Assembly (NCBI GenBank): GCA_949317995.1
Contig: OX439041.1
Coordinates: 3,970,501 to 4,034,500 of the forward strand
DNA length: 64,000 nt
Source: Acholoe squamosa
Taxonomy: Eukaryota; Annelida; Polychaeta; Phyllodocida; Polynoidae
Direction of reading: 5' to 3'
How positions within the stretch are numbered: the first letter of the stretch is position 1; each line of letters starts with the position of its first letter. Below, piece by piece: positions 43,269 to 58,461 of this stretch. A program made the translations under genes and the position numbers. The notes under the pieces are model-generated. The model was not told the origin of the DNA and did not search any database. It saw nothing but the letters and a program-made list of their open reading frames with translations.

Positions 43269-43382
43269 CCTCACAGTTGTTGCCCGTGTAGCCTGGTGCA
43301 CATGTACATGTGTACAAACCCACTTCATCATTGCAGGTTGCACCGTTCTCACACTGATTTGGACTGCAATCATTGATATCGT
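43269..43382 (-). CDS. EGF-repeat protein, exon copy 15
   Basis: Protein identical to the consensus. One silent change is seen at Thr27 (ACC to ACA). Confidence 0.86.
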
Positions 43383-44787
43383 CTGTAAAAGGGAGATAAA
43401 CATAAGAGAATCTGCTCCTTATCATTTAACATTCTATAGCCGATAGTGGAGTAGTGCACCAGACCCGACAATTGTCATGATGCACAAATGCACCCCTGGT
43501 GAGTAACTCACCTGGGCTATATTTGTGCATTATGACCTTCAGTATTGATAAATTGCACAAAGGGAGACATGACACTCAAATAGGCAATGACATATGGAGT
43601 ATATATTCTACTAATGCTGCACCAATTCATTTGCAGGTTTTAAGAACAGTAAGTGAGTTTTAAAATCGGGTTGAAGTCAGATAAATGTCAGAGTAAGTTG
43701 GCAAGTATGAGATTCACCCTGACTCTAAGGACTTGATTAAGATTTCTAAACACATAGGGGATGTATTATAACAACAGAAAAACATTTAAATAGTGAATGA
43801 TTGGCCTAAAATCAATTGAAAAAAAAATAGAAAATGAGGCTTGAGCTGCTGAAAAGAGTGCTTTGCAGGGGCTGGGTAGTAGCAGAGTGGCTGGGAGTGC
43901 CCAATAAATGCTTAAAATCAAAGCCAGGGCCTTATTCTATCATATAAACCACAGATGTGCATGTATTTGCGTGTAACAGAGAAGCTATGGGACCAGAAAT
44001 CATTTCATCAAAGGCATTACACGATTCATCATGAGCCTTACATCAGGCAAGCAACTCTGGTTTTGGGCAACCAAGGCATGTTGAGACTCATTTCTTTTTT
44101 TTTAAATGGCACCTCATTAATAGATATATGCCATAGGATGGGTTAGATAAGCCAGTAACGATTAATACAGCCTGTACATACACAAGTGCTGTTTAAGAGG
44201 GGTGGGTTGACTTCAAAAATACTTGAATGTGTATTGCCCGCAAAGGGTGAATAGTACTCAAAAGAGAATTTCACCAAAATTCCCCTATACAGACCCCTTG
44301 ATGGTGATGAGAAGGAAGTCTGAGGATACTATATTTTTAGCTGATCTAATGCCATAAATGATTCTCATGAGACTGACATCACTATTTTCAACTTAGAAGA
44401 ATGGTTAGCGTAAAAAAGAAATTGAGACATATCACCTCCATTCCACATGGAATTGTTTCTTTGGACCCCCCACTAAGGAATAAATAAAATTATGGTGGTC
44501 TCTTACTGCTTTGCTTGATGGTTCAGGGGGTGGAATGAGGTTGAAATTGAAAGAAAATGCTATTTTGGGCCATTTTTTAACTTTGGGCCATTATATCTCA
44601 AAAGATTCTGGTCCGACATATGCAAATTTGACCTTTCTTTGATTCCCAGGACTTTTACTTTCAAATAACACCAAAAAGAGGAAGAATGTTTAAATAGTTT
44701 TTATTCTGCACGCCCTAACCCAAAAAAGACACTAAAAAGCAGAAAGTGGGAGCTTTGTCAGGAATCGCCCATATATAGATAACATAC

Positions 44788-44901
44788 CCTCACAGTTGTT
44801 GCCTGTGTAGCCTGGTGTACAGGTACATGTGTACAAACCCACTTCATCATTGCAGGTTGCACCGTTCTCACACTGATTTGGACTGCAATCATTGATATCG
44901 T
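44788..44901 (-). CDS. EGF-repeat protein, exon copy 16 (Ala29Thr variant)
   Basis: First copy with the Ala29Thr change between cysteine 5 and the GYTG motif, together with a silent change at Thr33 (ACG to ACA). All cysteines and modification motifs are kept. Confidence 0.86.
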
Positions 44902-46307
44902 CTGTAAAAGGGAGATAAACATAAGAGAATCTGCTCCTTATCATTTAACATTCTATAGCCGATAGTGGAGTAGTGCACCAGACCCGACAATTGTCATGAT
45001 GCACGAATGCACCCCTGGTGAGTAACTCACCTGGGCTATATTTGTGCATTATGACCTTCAGTATTGATAAATTGCACAAAGGGAGACATGACACTCAAAT
45101 AGGCAATGACATATGGAGTATATATTCTACTAATGCTGCACCAATTCATTTGCAGGTTTTAAGAACAGTAAGTGAGTTTTAAAATCGGGTTGAAGTCAGA
45201 TAAATGTCAGAGTAAGTTGGCAAGTATGAGATTCACCCTGACTCTAAGGACTTGATTAAGATTTCTAAACACATAGGGGATGTATTATAACAACAGAAAA
45301 ACATTTAAATAGTGAATGATTGGCCTAAAATCAATTGAAAAAAAAATAGAAAATGAGGCTTGAGCTGCTGAAAAGAGTGCTTTGCAGGGGCTGGGTAGTA
45401 GCAGAGTGGCTGGGAGTGCCCAATAAATGCTTAAAATCAAAGCCAGGGCCTTATTCTATCATATAAACCACAGATGTGCATGTATTTGCGTGTAACAGAG
45501 AAGCTATGGGACCAGAAATCATTTCATCAAGGGCATTACACGATTCATCATGAGCCTTACATCAGGCAAGCAACTCTGGTTTTGGGCAACCAAGGCATGT
45601 TGAGACTCATTTCTTTTTTTTTAAATGGCACCTCATCAATAGATATATGCCATAGGATGGGTTAGATAAGCCAGTAACGATTAATACAGCCTGTACATAC
45701 ACAAGTGCTGTTTAAGAGGGGTGGGTTGACTTCAAAAATACTTGAATGTGTATTGCCCGCAAAGGGTGAATAGTACTCAAAAAAGAATTTCACCAAAATT
45801 CCCCTATACAGACCCCTTGATGGTGATGAGAAGGAAGTCTGAGGATACTATATTTTTAGCTGATCTAATGCCATAAATGATTCATCATGAGACTGACATC
45901 ACTATTTTCAACTTAGAAGAATGGTTAGCGCAAGAAAAAAATTGAGACATATCACCTCCATTCCCCATGGAATTGTTTCTTTGGACCCCCCACTAAGGAA
46001 TAAATAAAATTATGGTGGTCTCTTACTGCTTTGCTTGATGGTTCAGGGGGTGGAATGAGGTTGAAATTGAAAGAAAATGCTATTTTGGGCCATTTTTTAA
46101 CTTTGGGCCATTATATCTCAAAAGATTCTGGTCCGACATATGCAAATTTGACCTTTCTTTGATTCCCAGGATTTTTACTTTCAAATAACACCAAAAAGAG
46201 GAAGAATGTTTAAATAGTTTTTATTCTGCACGCCCTAACCCAAAAAAGACACTAAAAAGCAGAAAGTGGGAGCTTTGTCAGGAATCGCCCATATATAGAT
46301 AACATAC

Positions 46308-46421
46308 CCTCACAGTTGTTGCCCGTGTAGCCTGGTGCACAGGTACATGTGTACAAACCCACTTCATCATTGCAGGTTGCACCGTTCTCACACTGATTTG
46401 GACTGCAATCATTGATATCGT
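46308..46421 (-). CDS. EGF-repeat protein, exon copy 17
   Basis: Consensus domain. It is the middle member of a three-unit block that recurs 4,558 bp to the right. Confidence 0.86.
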
Positions 46422-47825
46422 CTGTAAAAGGGAGATAAACATAAGAGAATCTGCTCCTTATCATTTAACATTCTATAGCCGATAGTGGAGTAGTGCACCA
46501 GACCCGACTATTGTCATGATGCACGAATGCACCCCTGGTGAGTAACTCACCTGGGCTATATTTGTGCATTATGACCTTCAGTATTGATAAATTGCACGAA
46601 GGGAGACATGACACTCAAATAGGCGATGACATATGGAGTATATATTCTACTAATGCTGCACCAATTCATTTGCAGGTTTTAAGAACAGTAAGTGAGTTTT
46701 AAAATCGGGTTGAAGTCAGATAAATGCAGAGTAAGTTGGCAAGTATGAGATTCACCCTGACTCTAAGGACTTGATTAAGATTTCTAAACACATAGGGGAT
46801 GTATTATAACAACAGAAAAACATTTAAATAGTGAATGATTGGCCTAAAATCAATTGAAAAAAAATTGAAAATGAGGCTTGAGCTGCTGAAAAGAGTGCTT
46901 TGCAGGGGCTGGGTAGTAGAAGATTGGCTGGGAGTGCCCAATAAATGCTTAAAATCAAAGCCAGGGCCTTATTCTATCATATAAACCACAGATGTGGATG
47001 TATTTGGGTGTAACAGAGAAGCTATGGGACCAGAAATCATTCCATCAAGGGCATAACACGATTCATCATGCACCTTACATCAGGCAAGCAACTCTGGTTT
47101 TGGGCAACCAAGGCATGTTGAGACTCATTTCTTTTTTTTTTAAATGGCACCTCATCAATAGATATATGCCATAGGATGGGTTAGATAAGCCAGTAACGAT
47201 TAATACAGCCTGTACATACACAAGTGCTGTTTAAGAGGGGTGGGTTGACTTCAAAAATACTTGAATGTGTATTGCCCGCAAAGGGTGAATAGTACTCAAA
47301 AGAGAATTTCACCAAAATTCCCCTATACAGACCCCTTGATGGTGATGAGAAGGAAGTCTGAGGATACTATATTTATAGCTGATCTAATGCCATAAATGAT
47401 TCTCATGAGACTGACATCACTATTTTCAACTTAGAAGAATGGTTAGCGTAAAAAAGAAATTGAGACATATCACCTCCATTCCCCATGGAATTGTTTCTTT
47501 GGACCCCCCACTAAGGAATAAATAAAATTATGGTGGTCTCTTACTGCTTTGCTTGATGGTTCAGGGGGTGGAATGAGGTTGAAATTGAAAGAAAATGCTA
47601 TTTTGGGCCATTTTTTAACTTTGGGCCATTATATCTCAAAAGATTCTGGTCTGACATATGCAAATTTGACCTTTCTTTGATTCCCAGGATTTTTACTTTC
47701 AAATAACACCAAAAAGAGGAAGAATGTTTAAATAGTTTTTATTCTGCACGCCCTAACCCAAAAAAGACACTAAAAAGCAGAAAGTGGGAGCTTTGTCAGG
47801 AATCGCCCATATATAGATAACATAC

Positions 47826-47939
47826 CCTCACAGTTGTTGCCCGTGTAGCCTGGTGCACAGGTACATGTGTACAAACCCACTTCATCATTGCAGGTTGCAC
47901 CGTTCTCACACTGATTTGGACTGCAATCATTGATATCGT
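47826..47939 (-). CDS. EGF-repeat protein, exon copy 18
   Basis: Consensus domain with normal splice sites. The unit between copies 17 and 18 carries variants near 46980-47100 that reappear at 51540-51660. Confidence 0.86.
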
Positions 47940-49345
47940 CTGTAAAAGGGAGATAAACATAAGAGAATCTGCTCCTTATCATTTAACATTCTATAGCCGA
48001 TAGTGGAGTAGTGCACCAGACCCGACTATTGTCATGATGCACGAATGCACCCCTGGTGAGTAACTCACCTGGGCTATATTTGTGCATTATGACCTTCAGT
48101 ATTGATAAATTGCACGAAGGGAGACATGACACTCAAATAGGCGATGACATATGGAGTATATATTCTACTAATGCTGCACCAATTCATTTGCAGGTTTTAA
48201 GAACAGTAAGTGAGTTTTAAAATCGGGTTGAAGTCAGATAAATGTCAGAGTAAGTTGGCAAGTATGAGATTCACCCTGACTCTAAGGACTTGATTAAGAT
48301 TTCTAAACACATAGGGGATGTATTATAACAACAGAAAAACATTTAAATAGTGAATGATTGGCCTAAAATCAATTGAAAAAAAAATAGAAAATGAGGCTTG
48401 AGCTGCTGAAAAGAGTGCTTTGCCAGGGCTGGGTAGTAGCAGAGTGGCTGGGAGTGCCCAATAAATGCTTAAAATCAAAGCCAGGGCCTTATTCTATCAT
48501 ATAAACCACAGATGTGCATGTATTTGCGTGTAACAGAGAAGCTATGGGACCAGAAATCATTTCATCAAGGGCATTACACGATTCATCATGAGCCTTACAT
48601 CAGGCAAGCAACTCTGGTTTTGGGCAACCAAGGCATGTTGAGACTCATTTCTTTTTTTTTAAATGGCACCTCATCAATAGATATATGCCATAGGATGGGT
48701 TAGATAAGCCAGTAACGATTAATACAGCCTGTACATACACAAGTGCTGTTTAAGAGGGGTGGGTTGACTTCAAAAATACTTGAATGTGTATTGCCCGCAA
48801 AGGGTGAATAGTACTCAAAAAAGAATTTCACCAAAATTCCCCTATACAGACCCCTTGATGGTGATGAGAAGGAAGTCTGAGGATACTATATTTTTAGCTG
48901 ATCTAATGCCATAAATGATTCATCATGAGACTGACATCACTATTTTCAACTTAGAAGAATGGTTAGCGCAAGAAAAAAATTGAGACATATCACCTCCATT
49001 CCCCATGGAATTGTTTCTTTGGACCCCCCACTAAGGAATAAATAAAATTATGGTGGTCTCTTACTGCTTTGCTTGATGGTTCAGGGGGTGGAATGAGGTT
49101 GAAATTGAAAGAAAATGCTATTTTGGGCCATTTTTTAACTTTGGGCCATTATATCTCAAAAGATTCTGGTCCGACATATGCAAATTTGACCTTTCTTTGA
49201 TTCCCAGGACTTTTACTTTCAAATAACACCAAAAAGAGGAAGAATGTTTAAATAGTTTTTATTCTGCACGCCCTAACCCAAAAAAGACACTAAAAAGCAG
49301 AAAGTGGGAGCTTTGTCAGGAATCGCCCATATATAGATAACATAC

Positions 49346-49459
49346 CCTCACAGTTGTTGCCTGTGTAGCCTGGTGTACAGGTACATGTGTACAAACCCAC
49401 TTCATCATTGCAGGTTGCACCGTTCTCACACTGATTTGGACTGCAATCATTGATATCGT
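49346..49459 (-). CDS. EGF-repeat protein, exon copy 19 (Ala29Thr variant)
   Basis: Same Ala29Thr and silent Thr33 changes as copy 16, exactly 4,558 bp away, which marks the start of the second three-unit block. Confidence 0.86.
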
Positions 49460-50865
49460 CTGTAAAAGGGAGATAAACATAAGAGAATCTGCTCCTTATC
49501 ATTTAACATTCTATAGCCGATAGTGGAGTAGTGCACCAGACCCGACAATTGTCATGATGCACGAATGCACCCCTGGTGAGTAACTCACCTGGGCTATATT
49601 TGTGCATTATGACCTTCAGTATTGATAAATTGCACAAAGGGAGACATGACACTCAAATAGGCAATGACATATGGAGTATATATTCTACTAATGCTGCACC
49701 AATTCATTTGCAGGTTTTAAGAACAGTAAGTGAGTTTTAAAATCGGGTTGAAGTCAGATAAATGTCAGAGTAAGTTGGCAAGTATGAGATTCACCCTGAC
49801 TCTAAGGACTTGATTAAGATTTCTAAACACATAGGGGATGTATTATAACAACAGAAAAACATTTAAATAGTGAATGATTGGCCTAAAATCAATTGAAAAA
49901 AAAATAGAAAATGAGGCTTGAGCTGCTGAAAAGAGTGCTTTGCAGGGGCTGGGTAGTAGCAGAGTGGCTGGGAGTGCCCAATAAATGCTTAAAATCAAAG
50001 CCAGGGCCTTATTCTATCATATAAACCACAGATGTGCATGTATTTGCGTGTAACAGAGAAGCTATGGGACCAGAAATCATTTCATCAAGGGCATTACACG
50101 ATTCATCATGAGCCTTACATCAGGCAAGCAACTCTGGTTTTGGGCAACCAAGGCATGTTGAGACTCATTTCTTTTTTTTTAAATGGCACCTCATCAATAG
50201 ATATATGCCATAGGATGGGTTAGATAAGCCAGTAACGATTAATACAGCCTGTACATACACAAGTGCTGTTTAAGAGGGGTGGGTTGACTTCAAAAATACT
50301 TGAATGTGTATTGCCCGCAAAGGGTGAATAGTACTCAAAAAAGAATTTCACCAAAATTCCCCTATACAGACCCCTTGATGGTGATGAGAAGGAAGTCTGA
50401 GGATACTATATTTTTAGCTGATCTAATGCCATAAATGATTCATCATGAGACTGACATCACTATTTTCAACTTAGAAGAATGGTTAGCGCAAGAAAAAAAT
50501 TGAGACATATCACCTCCATTCCCCATGGAATTGTTTCTTTGGACCCCCCACTAAGGAATAAATAAAATTATGGTGGTCTCTTACTGCTTTGCTTGATGGT
50601 TCAGGGGGTGGAATGAGGTTGAAATTGAAAGAAAATGCTATTTTGGGCCATTTTTTAACTTTGGGCCATTATATCTCAAAAGATTCTGGTCCGACATATG
50701 CAAATTTGACCTTTCTTTGATTCCCAGGATTTTTACTTTCAAATAACACCAAAAAGAGGAAGAATGTTTAAATAGTTTTTATTCTGCATGCCCTAACCCA
50801 AAAAAGACACTAAAAAGCAGAAAGTGGGAGCTTTGTCAGGAATCGCCCATATATAGATAACATAC

Positions 50866-50979
50866 CCTCACAGTTGTTGCCCGTGTAGCCTGGTGCACAG
50901 GTACATGTGTACAAACCCACTTCATCATTGCAGGTTGCACCGTTCTCACACTGATTTGGACTGCAATCATTGATATCGT
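50866..50979 (-). CDS. EGF-repeat protein, exon copy 20
   Basis: Consensus domain, counterpart of copy 17 in the repeated three-unit block. Confidence 0.86.
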
Positions 50980-52383
50980 CTGTAAAAGGGAGATAAACAT
51001 AAGAGAATCTGCTCCTTATCATTTAACATTCTATAGCCGATAGTGGAGTAGTGCACCAGACCCGACTATTGTCATGATGCACGAATGCACCCCTGGTGAG
51101 TAACTCACCTGGGCTATATTTGTGCATTATGACCTTCAGTATTGATAAATTGCACGAAGGGAGACATGACACTCAAATAGGCGATGACATATGGAGTATA
51201 TATTCTACTAATGCTGCACCAATTCATTTGCAGGTTTTAAGAACAGTAAGTGAGTTTTAAAATCGGGTTGAAGTCAGATAAATGCAGAGTAAGTTGGCAA
51301 GTATGAGATTCACCCTGACTCTAAGGACTTGATTAAGATTTCTAAACACATAGGGGATGTATTATAACAACAGAAAAACATTTAAATAGTGAATGATTGG
51401 CCTAAAATCAATTGAAAAAAAATTGAAAATGAGGCTTGAGCTGCTGAAAAGAGTGCTTTGCAGGGGCTGGGTAGTAGAAGATTGGCTGGGAGTGCCCAAT
51501 AAATGCTTAAAATCAAAGCCAGGGCCTTATTCTATCATATAAACCACAGATGTGGATGTATTTGGGTGTAACAGAGAAGCTATGGGACCAGAAATCATTC
51601 CATCAAGGGCATAACACGATTCATCATGCACCTTACATCAGGCAAGCAACTCTGGTTTTGGGCAACCAAGGCATGTTGAGACTCATTTCTTTTTTTTTTA
51701 AATGGCACCTCATCAATAGATATATGCCATAGGATGGGTTAGATAAGCCAGTAACGATTAATACAGCCTGTACATACACAAGTGCTGTTTAAGAGGGGTG
51801 GGTTGACTTCAAAAATACTTGAATGTGTATTGCCCGCAAAGGGTGAATAGTACTCAAAAGAGAATTTCACCAAAATTCCCCTATACAGACCCCTTGATGG
51901 TGATGAGAAGGAAGTCTGAGGATACTATATTTATAGCTGATCTAATGCCATAAATGATTCTCATGAGACTGACATCACTATTTTCAACTTAGAAGAATGG
52001 TTAGCGTAAAAAAGAAATTGAGACATATCACCTCCATTCCCCATGGAATTGTTTCTTTGGACCCCCCACTAAGGAATAAATAAAATTATGGTGGTCTCTT
52101 ACTGCTTTGCTTGATGGTTCAGGGGGTGGAATGAGGTTGAAATTGAAAGAAAATGCTATTTTGGGCCATTTTTTAACTTTGGGCCATTATATCTCAAAAG
52201 ATTCTGGTCTGACATATGCAAATTTGACCTTTCTTTGATTCCCAGGATTTTTACTTTCAAATAACACCAAAAAGAGGAAGAATGTTTAAATAGTTTTTAT
52301 TCTGCACGCCCTAACCCAAAAAAGACACTAAAAAGCAGAAAGTGGGAGCTTTGTCAGGAATCGCCCATATATAGATAACATAC

Positions 52384-52497
52384 CCTCACAGTTGTTGCCC
52401 GTGTAGCCTGGTGCACAGGTACATGTGTACAAACCCACTTCATCATTGCAGGTTGCACCGTTCTCACACTGATTTGGACTGCAATCATTGATATCGT
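52384..52497 (-). CDS. EGF-repeat protein, exon copy 21
   Basis: Consensus domain, counterpart of copy 18 at a spacing of 4,558 bp. Confidence 0.86.
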
Positions 52498-53902
52498 CTG
52501 TAAAAGGGAGATAAACATAAGAGAATCTGCTCCTTATCATTTAACATTCTATAGCCGATAGTGGAGTAGTGCACCAGACCCGACTATTGTCATGATGCAC
52601 GAATGCACCCCTGGTGAGTAACTCACCTGGGCTATATTTGTGCATTATGACCTTCAGTATTGATAAATTGCACGAAGGGAGACATGACACTCAAATAGGC
52701 GATGACATATGGAGTATATATTCTACTAATGCTGCACCAATTCATTTGCAGGTTTTAAGAACAGTAAGTGAGTTTTAAAATCGGGTTGAAGTCAGATAAA
52801 TGTCAGAGTAAGTTGGCAAGTATGAGATTCACCCTGACTCTAAGGACTTGATTAAGATTTCTAAACACATAGGGGATGTATTATAACAACAGAAAAACAT
52901 TTAAATAGTGAATGATTGGCCTAAAATCAATTGAAAAAAAAATAGAAAATGAGGCTTGAGCTGCTGAAAAGAGTGCTTTGCCAGGGCTGGGTAGTAGCAG
53001 AGTGGCTGGGAGTGCCCAATAAATGCTTAAAATCAAAGCCAGGGCCTTATTCTATCATATAAACCACAGATGTGCATGTATTTGCGTGTAACAGAGAAGC
53101 TATGGGACCAGAAATCATTCCATCAAGGGCATTACACGATTCATCATGCACCTTACATCAGGCAAGCAACTCTGGTTTTGGGCAACCAAGGCATGTTGAG
53201 ACTCATTTCTTTTTTTTTAAATGGCACCTCATCTATAGATATATGCCATAGGATGGGTTAGATAAGCCAGTAACGATTAATACAGCCTGTACATACACAA
53301 GTGCTGTTTAAGAGGGGTGGGTTGACTTCAAAAATACTTGAATGTGTATTGCCCGCAAAGGGTGAATAGTACTCAAAAGAGAATTTCACCAAAATTCCCC
53401 TATACAGACCCCTTGATGGTGATGAGAAGGAAGTCTGAGGATACTATATTTTTAGCTGATCTAATGCCATAAATGATTCTCATGAGACTGACATCACTAT
53501 TTTCAACTTAGAAGAATGGTTAGCGTAAAAAAGAAATTGAGACATATCACCTCCATTCCCCATGGAATTGTTTCTTTGGACCCCCCACTAAGGAATAAAT
53601 AAAATTATGGTGGTCTCTTACTGCTTTGCTTGATGGTTCAGGGGGTGGAATGAGGTTGAAATTGAAAGAAAATGCTATTTTGGGCCATTTTTCAACTTTG
53701 GGCCATTATATCTCAAAAGATTCTGGTCCGACATATGCAAATTTGACCTTTCTTTGATTCCCAGGATTTTTACTTTCAAATAACACCAAAAAGAGGAAGA
53801 ATGTTTAAATAGTTTTTATTCTGCACGCCCTAACCCAAAAAAGACACTAAAAAGCAGAAAGTGGGAGCTTTGTCAGGAATCGCCCATATATAGATAACAT
53901 AC

Positions 53903-54016
53903 CCTCACAGTTGTTGCCCGTGTAGCCTGGTGCACAGGTACATGTGTACAAACCCACTTCATCATTGCAGGTTGCACCGTTCTCACACTGATTTGGACTG
54001 CAATCATTGATATCGT
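53903..54016 (-). CDS. EGF-repeat protein, exon copy 22
   Basis: Consensus domain with Ala29. The third block position would predict the Thr29 variant here, so this unit is a mosaic or was converted. Confidence 0.86.
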
Positions 54017-55422
54017 CTGTAAAAGGGAGATAAACATAAGAGAATCTGCTCCTTATCATTTAACATTCTATAGCCGATAGTGGAGTAGTGCACCAGACCC
54101 GACTATTGTCATGATGCACGAATGCACCCCTGGTGAGTAACTCACCTGGGCTATATTTGTGCATTATGACCTTCAGTATTGATAAATTGCACGAAGGGAG
54201 ACATGACACTCAAATAGGCGATGACATATGGAGTATATATTCTACTAATGCTGCACCAATTCATTTGCAGGTTTTAAGAACAGTAAGTGAGTTTTAAAAT
54301 CGGGTTGAAGTCAGATAAATGTCAGAGTAAGTTGGCAAGTATGAGATTCACCCTGACTCTAAGGACTTGATTAAGATTTCTAAACACATAGGGGATGTAT
54401 TATAACAACAGAAAAACATTTAAATAGTGAATGATTGGCCTAAAATCAATTGAAAAAAAAATAGAAAATGAGGCTTGAGCTGCTGAAAAGAGTGCTTTGC
54501 CAGGGCTGGGTAGTAGCAGAGTGGCTGGGAGTGCCCAATAAATGCTTAAAATCAAAGCCAGGGCCTTATTCTATCATATAAACCACAGATGTGCATGTAT
54601 TTGCGTGTAACAGAGAAGCTATGGGACCAGAAATCATTTCATCAAGGGCATTACACGATTCATCATGAGCCTTACATCAGGCAAGCAACTCTGGTTTTGG
54701 GCAACCAAGGCATGTTGAGACTCATTTCTTTTTTTTTAAATGGCACCTCATCAATAGATATATGCCATAGGATGGGTTAGATAAGCCAGTAACGATTAAT
54801 ACAGCCTGTACATACACAAGTGCTGTTTAAGAGGGGTGGGTTGACTTCAAAAATACTTGAATGTGTATTGCCCGCAAAGGGTGAATAGTACTCAAAAAAG
54901 AATTTCACCAAAATTCCCCTATACAGACCCCTTGATGGTGATGAGAAGGAAGTCTGAGGATACTATATTTTTAGCTGATCTAATGCCATAAATGATTCAT
55001 CATGAGACTGACATCACTATTTTCAACTTAGAAGAATGGTTAGCGCAAGAAAAAAATTGAGACATATCACCTCCATTCCCCATGGAATTGTTTCTTTGGA
55101 CCCCCCACTAAGGAATAAATAAAATTATGGTGGTCTCTTACTGCTTTGCTTGATGGTTCAGGGGGTGGAATGAGGTTGAAATTGAAAGAAAATGCTATTT
55201 TGGGCCATTTTTTAACTTTGGGCCATTATATCTCAAAAGATTCTGGTCCGACATATGCAAATTTGACCTTTCTTTGATTCCCAGGATTTTTACTTTCAAA
55301 TAACACCAAAAAGAGGAAGAATGTTTAAATAGTTTTTATTCTGCACGCCCTAACCCAAAAAAGACACTAAAAAGCAGAAAGTGGGAGCTTTGTCAGGAAT
55401 CGCCCATATATAGATAACATAC

Positions 55423-55536
55423 CCTCACAGTTGTTGCCCGTGTAGCCTGGTGCACAGGTACATGTGTACAAACCCACTTCATCATTGCAGGTTGCACCGT
55501 TCTCACACTGATTTGGACTGCAATCATTGATATCGT
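55423..55536 (-). CDS. EGF-repeat protein, exon copy 23
   Basis: Consensus domain with standard splice sites and 1,520-bp spacing. Confidence 0.86.
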
Positions 55537-56941
55537 CTGTAAAAGGGAGATAAACATAAGAGAATCTGCTCCTTATCATTTAACATTCTATAGCCGATAG
55601 TGGAGTAGTGCACCAGACCCGACTATTGTCATGATGCACGAATGCACCCCTGGTGAGTAACTCACCTGGGCTATATTTGTGCATTATGACCTTCAGTATT
55701 GATAAATTGCACGAAGGGAGACATGACACTCAAATAGGCAATGACATATGGAGTATATATTCTACTAATGCTGCACCAATTCATTTGCAGGTTTTAAGAA
55801 CAGTAAGTGAGTTTTAAAATCGGGTTGAAGTCAGATAAATGTCAGAGTAAGTTGGCAAGTATGAGATTCACCCTGACTCTAAGGACTTGATTAAGATTTC
55901 TAAACACATAGGGGATGTATTATAACAACAGAAAAACATTTAAATAGTGAATGATTGGCCTAAAATCAATTGAAAAAAAAATAGAAAATGAGGCTTGAGC
56001 TGCTGAAAAGAGTGCTTTGCAGGGGCTGGGTAGTAGCAGATTGGCTGGGAGTGCCCAATAAATGCTTAAAATCAAAGCCAGGGCCTTATTCTATCATATA
56101 AACCACAGATGTGCATGTATTTGGGTGTAACAGAGAAGCTATGGGACCAGAAATCATTCCATCAAGGGCATTACACGATTCATCATGCACCTTACATCAG
56201 GCAAGCAACTCTGGTTTTGGGCAACCAAGGCATGTTGAGACTCATTTCTTTTTTTTTAAATGGCACCTCATCTATAGATATATGCCATAGGATGGGTTAG
56301 ATAAGCCAGTAACGATTAATACAGCCTGTACATACACAAGTGCTGTTTAAGAGGGGTGGGTTGACTTCAAAAATACTTGAATGTGTATTGCCCGCAAAGG
56401 GTGAATAGTACTCAAAAGAGAATTTCACCAAAATTCCCCTATACAGACCCCTTGATGGTGATGAGAAGGAAGTCTGAGGATACTATATTTTTAGCTGATC
56501 TAATGCCATAAATGATTCTCATGAGACTGACATCACTATTTTCAACTTAGAAGAATGGTTAGCGTAAAAAAGAAATTGAGACATATCACCTCCATTCCCC
56601 ATGGAATTGTTTCTTTGGACCCCCCACTAAGGAATAAATAAAATTATGGTGGTCTCTTACTGCTTTGCTTGATGGTTCAGGGGGTGGAATGAGGTTGAAA
56701 TTGAAAGAAAATGCTATTTTGGGCCATTTTTCAACTTTGGGCCATTATATCTCAAAAGATTCTGGTCCGACATATGCAAATTTGACCTTTCTTTGATTCC
56801 CAGGATTTTTACTTTCAAATAACACCAAAAAGAGGAAGAATGTTTAAATAGTTTTTATTCTGCACGCCCTAACCCAAAAAAGACACTAAAAAGCAGAAAG
56901 TGGGAGCTTTGTCAGGAATCGCCCATATATAGATAACATAC

Positions 56942-57055
56942 CCTCACAGTTGTTGCCCGTGTAGCCTGGTGCACAGGTACATGTGTACAAACCCACTTCA
57001 TCATTGCAGGTTGCACCGTTCTCACACTGATTTGGACTGCAATCATTGATATCGT
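56942..57055 (-). CDS. EGF-repeat protein, exon copy 24
   Basis: Consensus domain. The intron upstream of its acceptor has a few private substitutions (for example near 57140 and 57308), while the exon has none. Confidence 0.86.
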
Positions 57056-58461
57056 CTGTAAAAGGGAGATAAACATAAGAGAATCTGCTCCTTATCATTT
57101 AACATTCTATAGCCGATAGTGGAGTAGTGCACCAGACCCGAGAATTGTCATGATGCACGAATGCACCCCTGGTGAGTAACTCACCTGGGCTATATTTGTG
57201 CATTATGACCTTCAGTATTGATAAATTGCACGAAGGGAGACATGACACTCAAATAGGCAATGACATATGGAGTATATATTCTACTAATGCTGCACCAATT
57301 CATTTGCGGGTTTTAAGAACAGTAAGTGAGTTTTAAAATCGGGTTGAAGTCAGATAAATGTCAGAGTAAGTTGGCAAGTATGAGATTCACCCTGACTCTA
57401 AGGACTTGATTAAGATTTCTAAACACATAGGGGATGTATTATAACAACAGAAAAACATTTAAATAGTGAATGATTGGCCTAAAATCAATTGAAAAAAAAA
57501 TAGAAAATGAGGCTTGAGCTGCTGAAAAGAGTGCTTTGCAGGGGCTGGGTAGTAGCAGAGTGGCTTGGAGTGCCCAATAAATGCTTAAAATCAAAGCCAG
57601 GGCCTTATTCTATCATATAAACCACAGATGTGGATGTATTTGGGTGTAACAGAGAAGCTATGGGACCAGAAATCATTCCATCAAGGGCATTACACGATTC
57701 ATCATGCACCTTACATCAGGCAAGCAACTCTGGTTTTGGGCAACCAAGGCATGTTGAGACTCATTTCTTTTTTTTTAAATGGCACCTCATCAATAGATAT
57801 ATGCCATAGGATGGGTTAGATAAGCCAGTAACGATTAATACAGCCTGTACATACACAAGTGCTGTTTAAGAGGGGTGGGTTGACTTCAAAAATACTTGAA
57901 TGTGTATTGCCCGCTAAGGGTGAATAGTACTCAAAAAAGAATTTCACCAAAATTCCCCTATACAGACCCCTTGATGGTGATGAGAAGGAAGTCTGAGGAT
58001 ACTATATTTTTAGCTGATCTAATGCCATAAATGATTCATCATGAGACTGACATCACTATTTTCAACCTAGAAGAATGGTAAGCGCAAGAAAAAAATTGAG
58101 ACATATCACCTCCATTCCCCATGGAATTGTTCCTTTGGACCCCCCACTAAGGAATAAATAAAATTATGGTGGTCTCTTACTGCTTTGCTTGATGGTTCAG
58201 GGGGTGGAATGAGGTTGAAATTGAAAGAAAATGCTATTTTGGGCCATTTTTTAACTTTGGGCCATTATATCTCAAAAGATTCTGGTCCGACATATGCAAA
58301 TTTGACCTTTCTTTGATTCCCAGGATTTTTACTTTCAAATAACACCAAAAAGAGGAAGAATGTTTAAATAGTTTTTATTCTGCACGCCCTAACCCAAAAA
58401 AGACACTAAAAAGCAGAAAGTGGGAGCTTTGTCAGGAATCGCCCATATATAGATAACATAC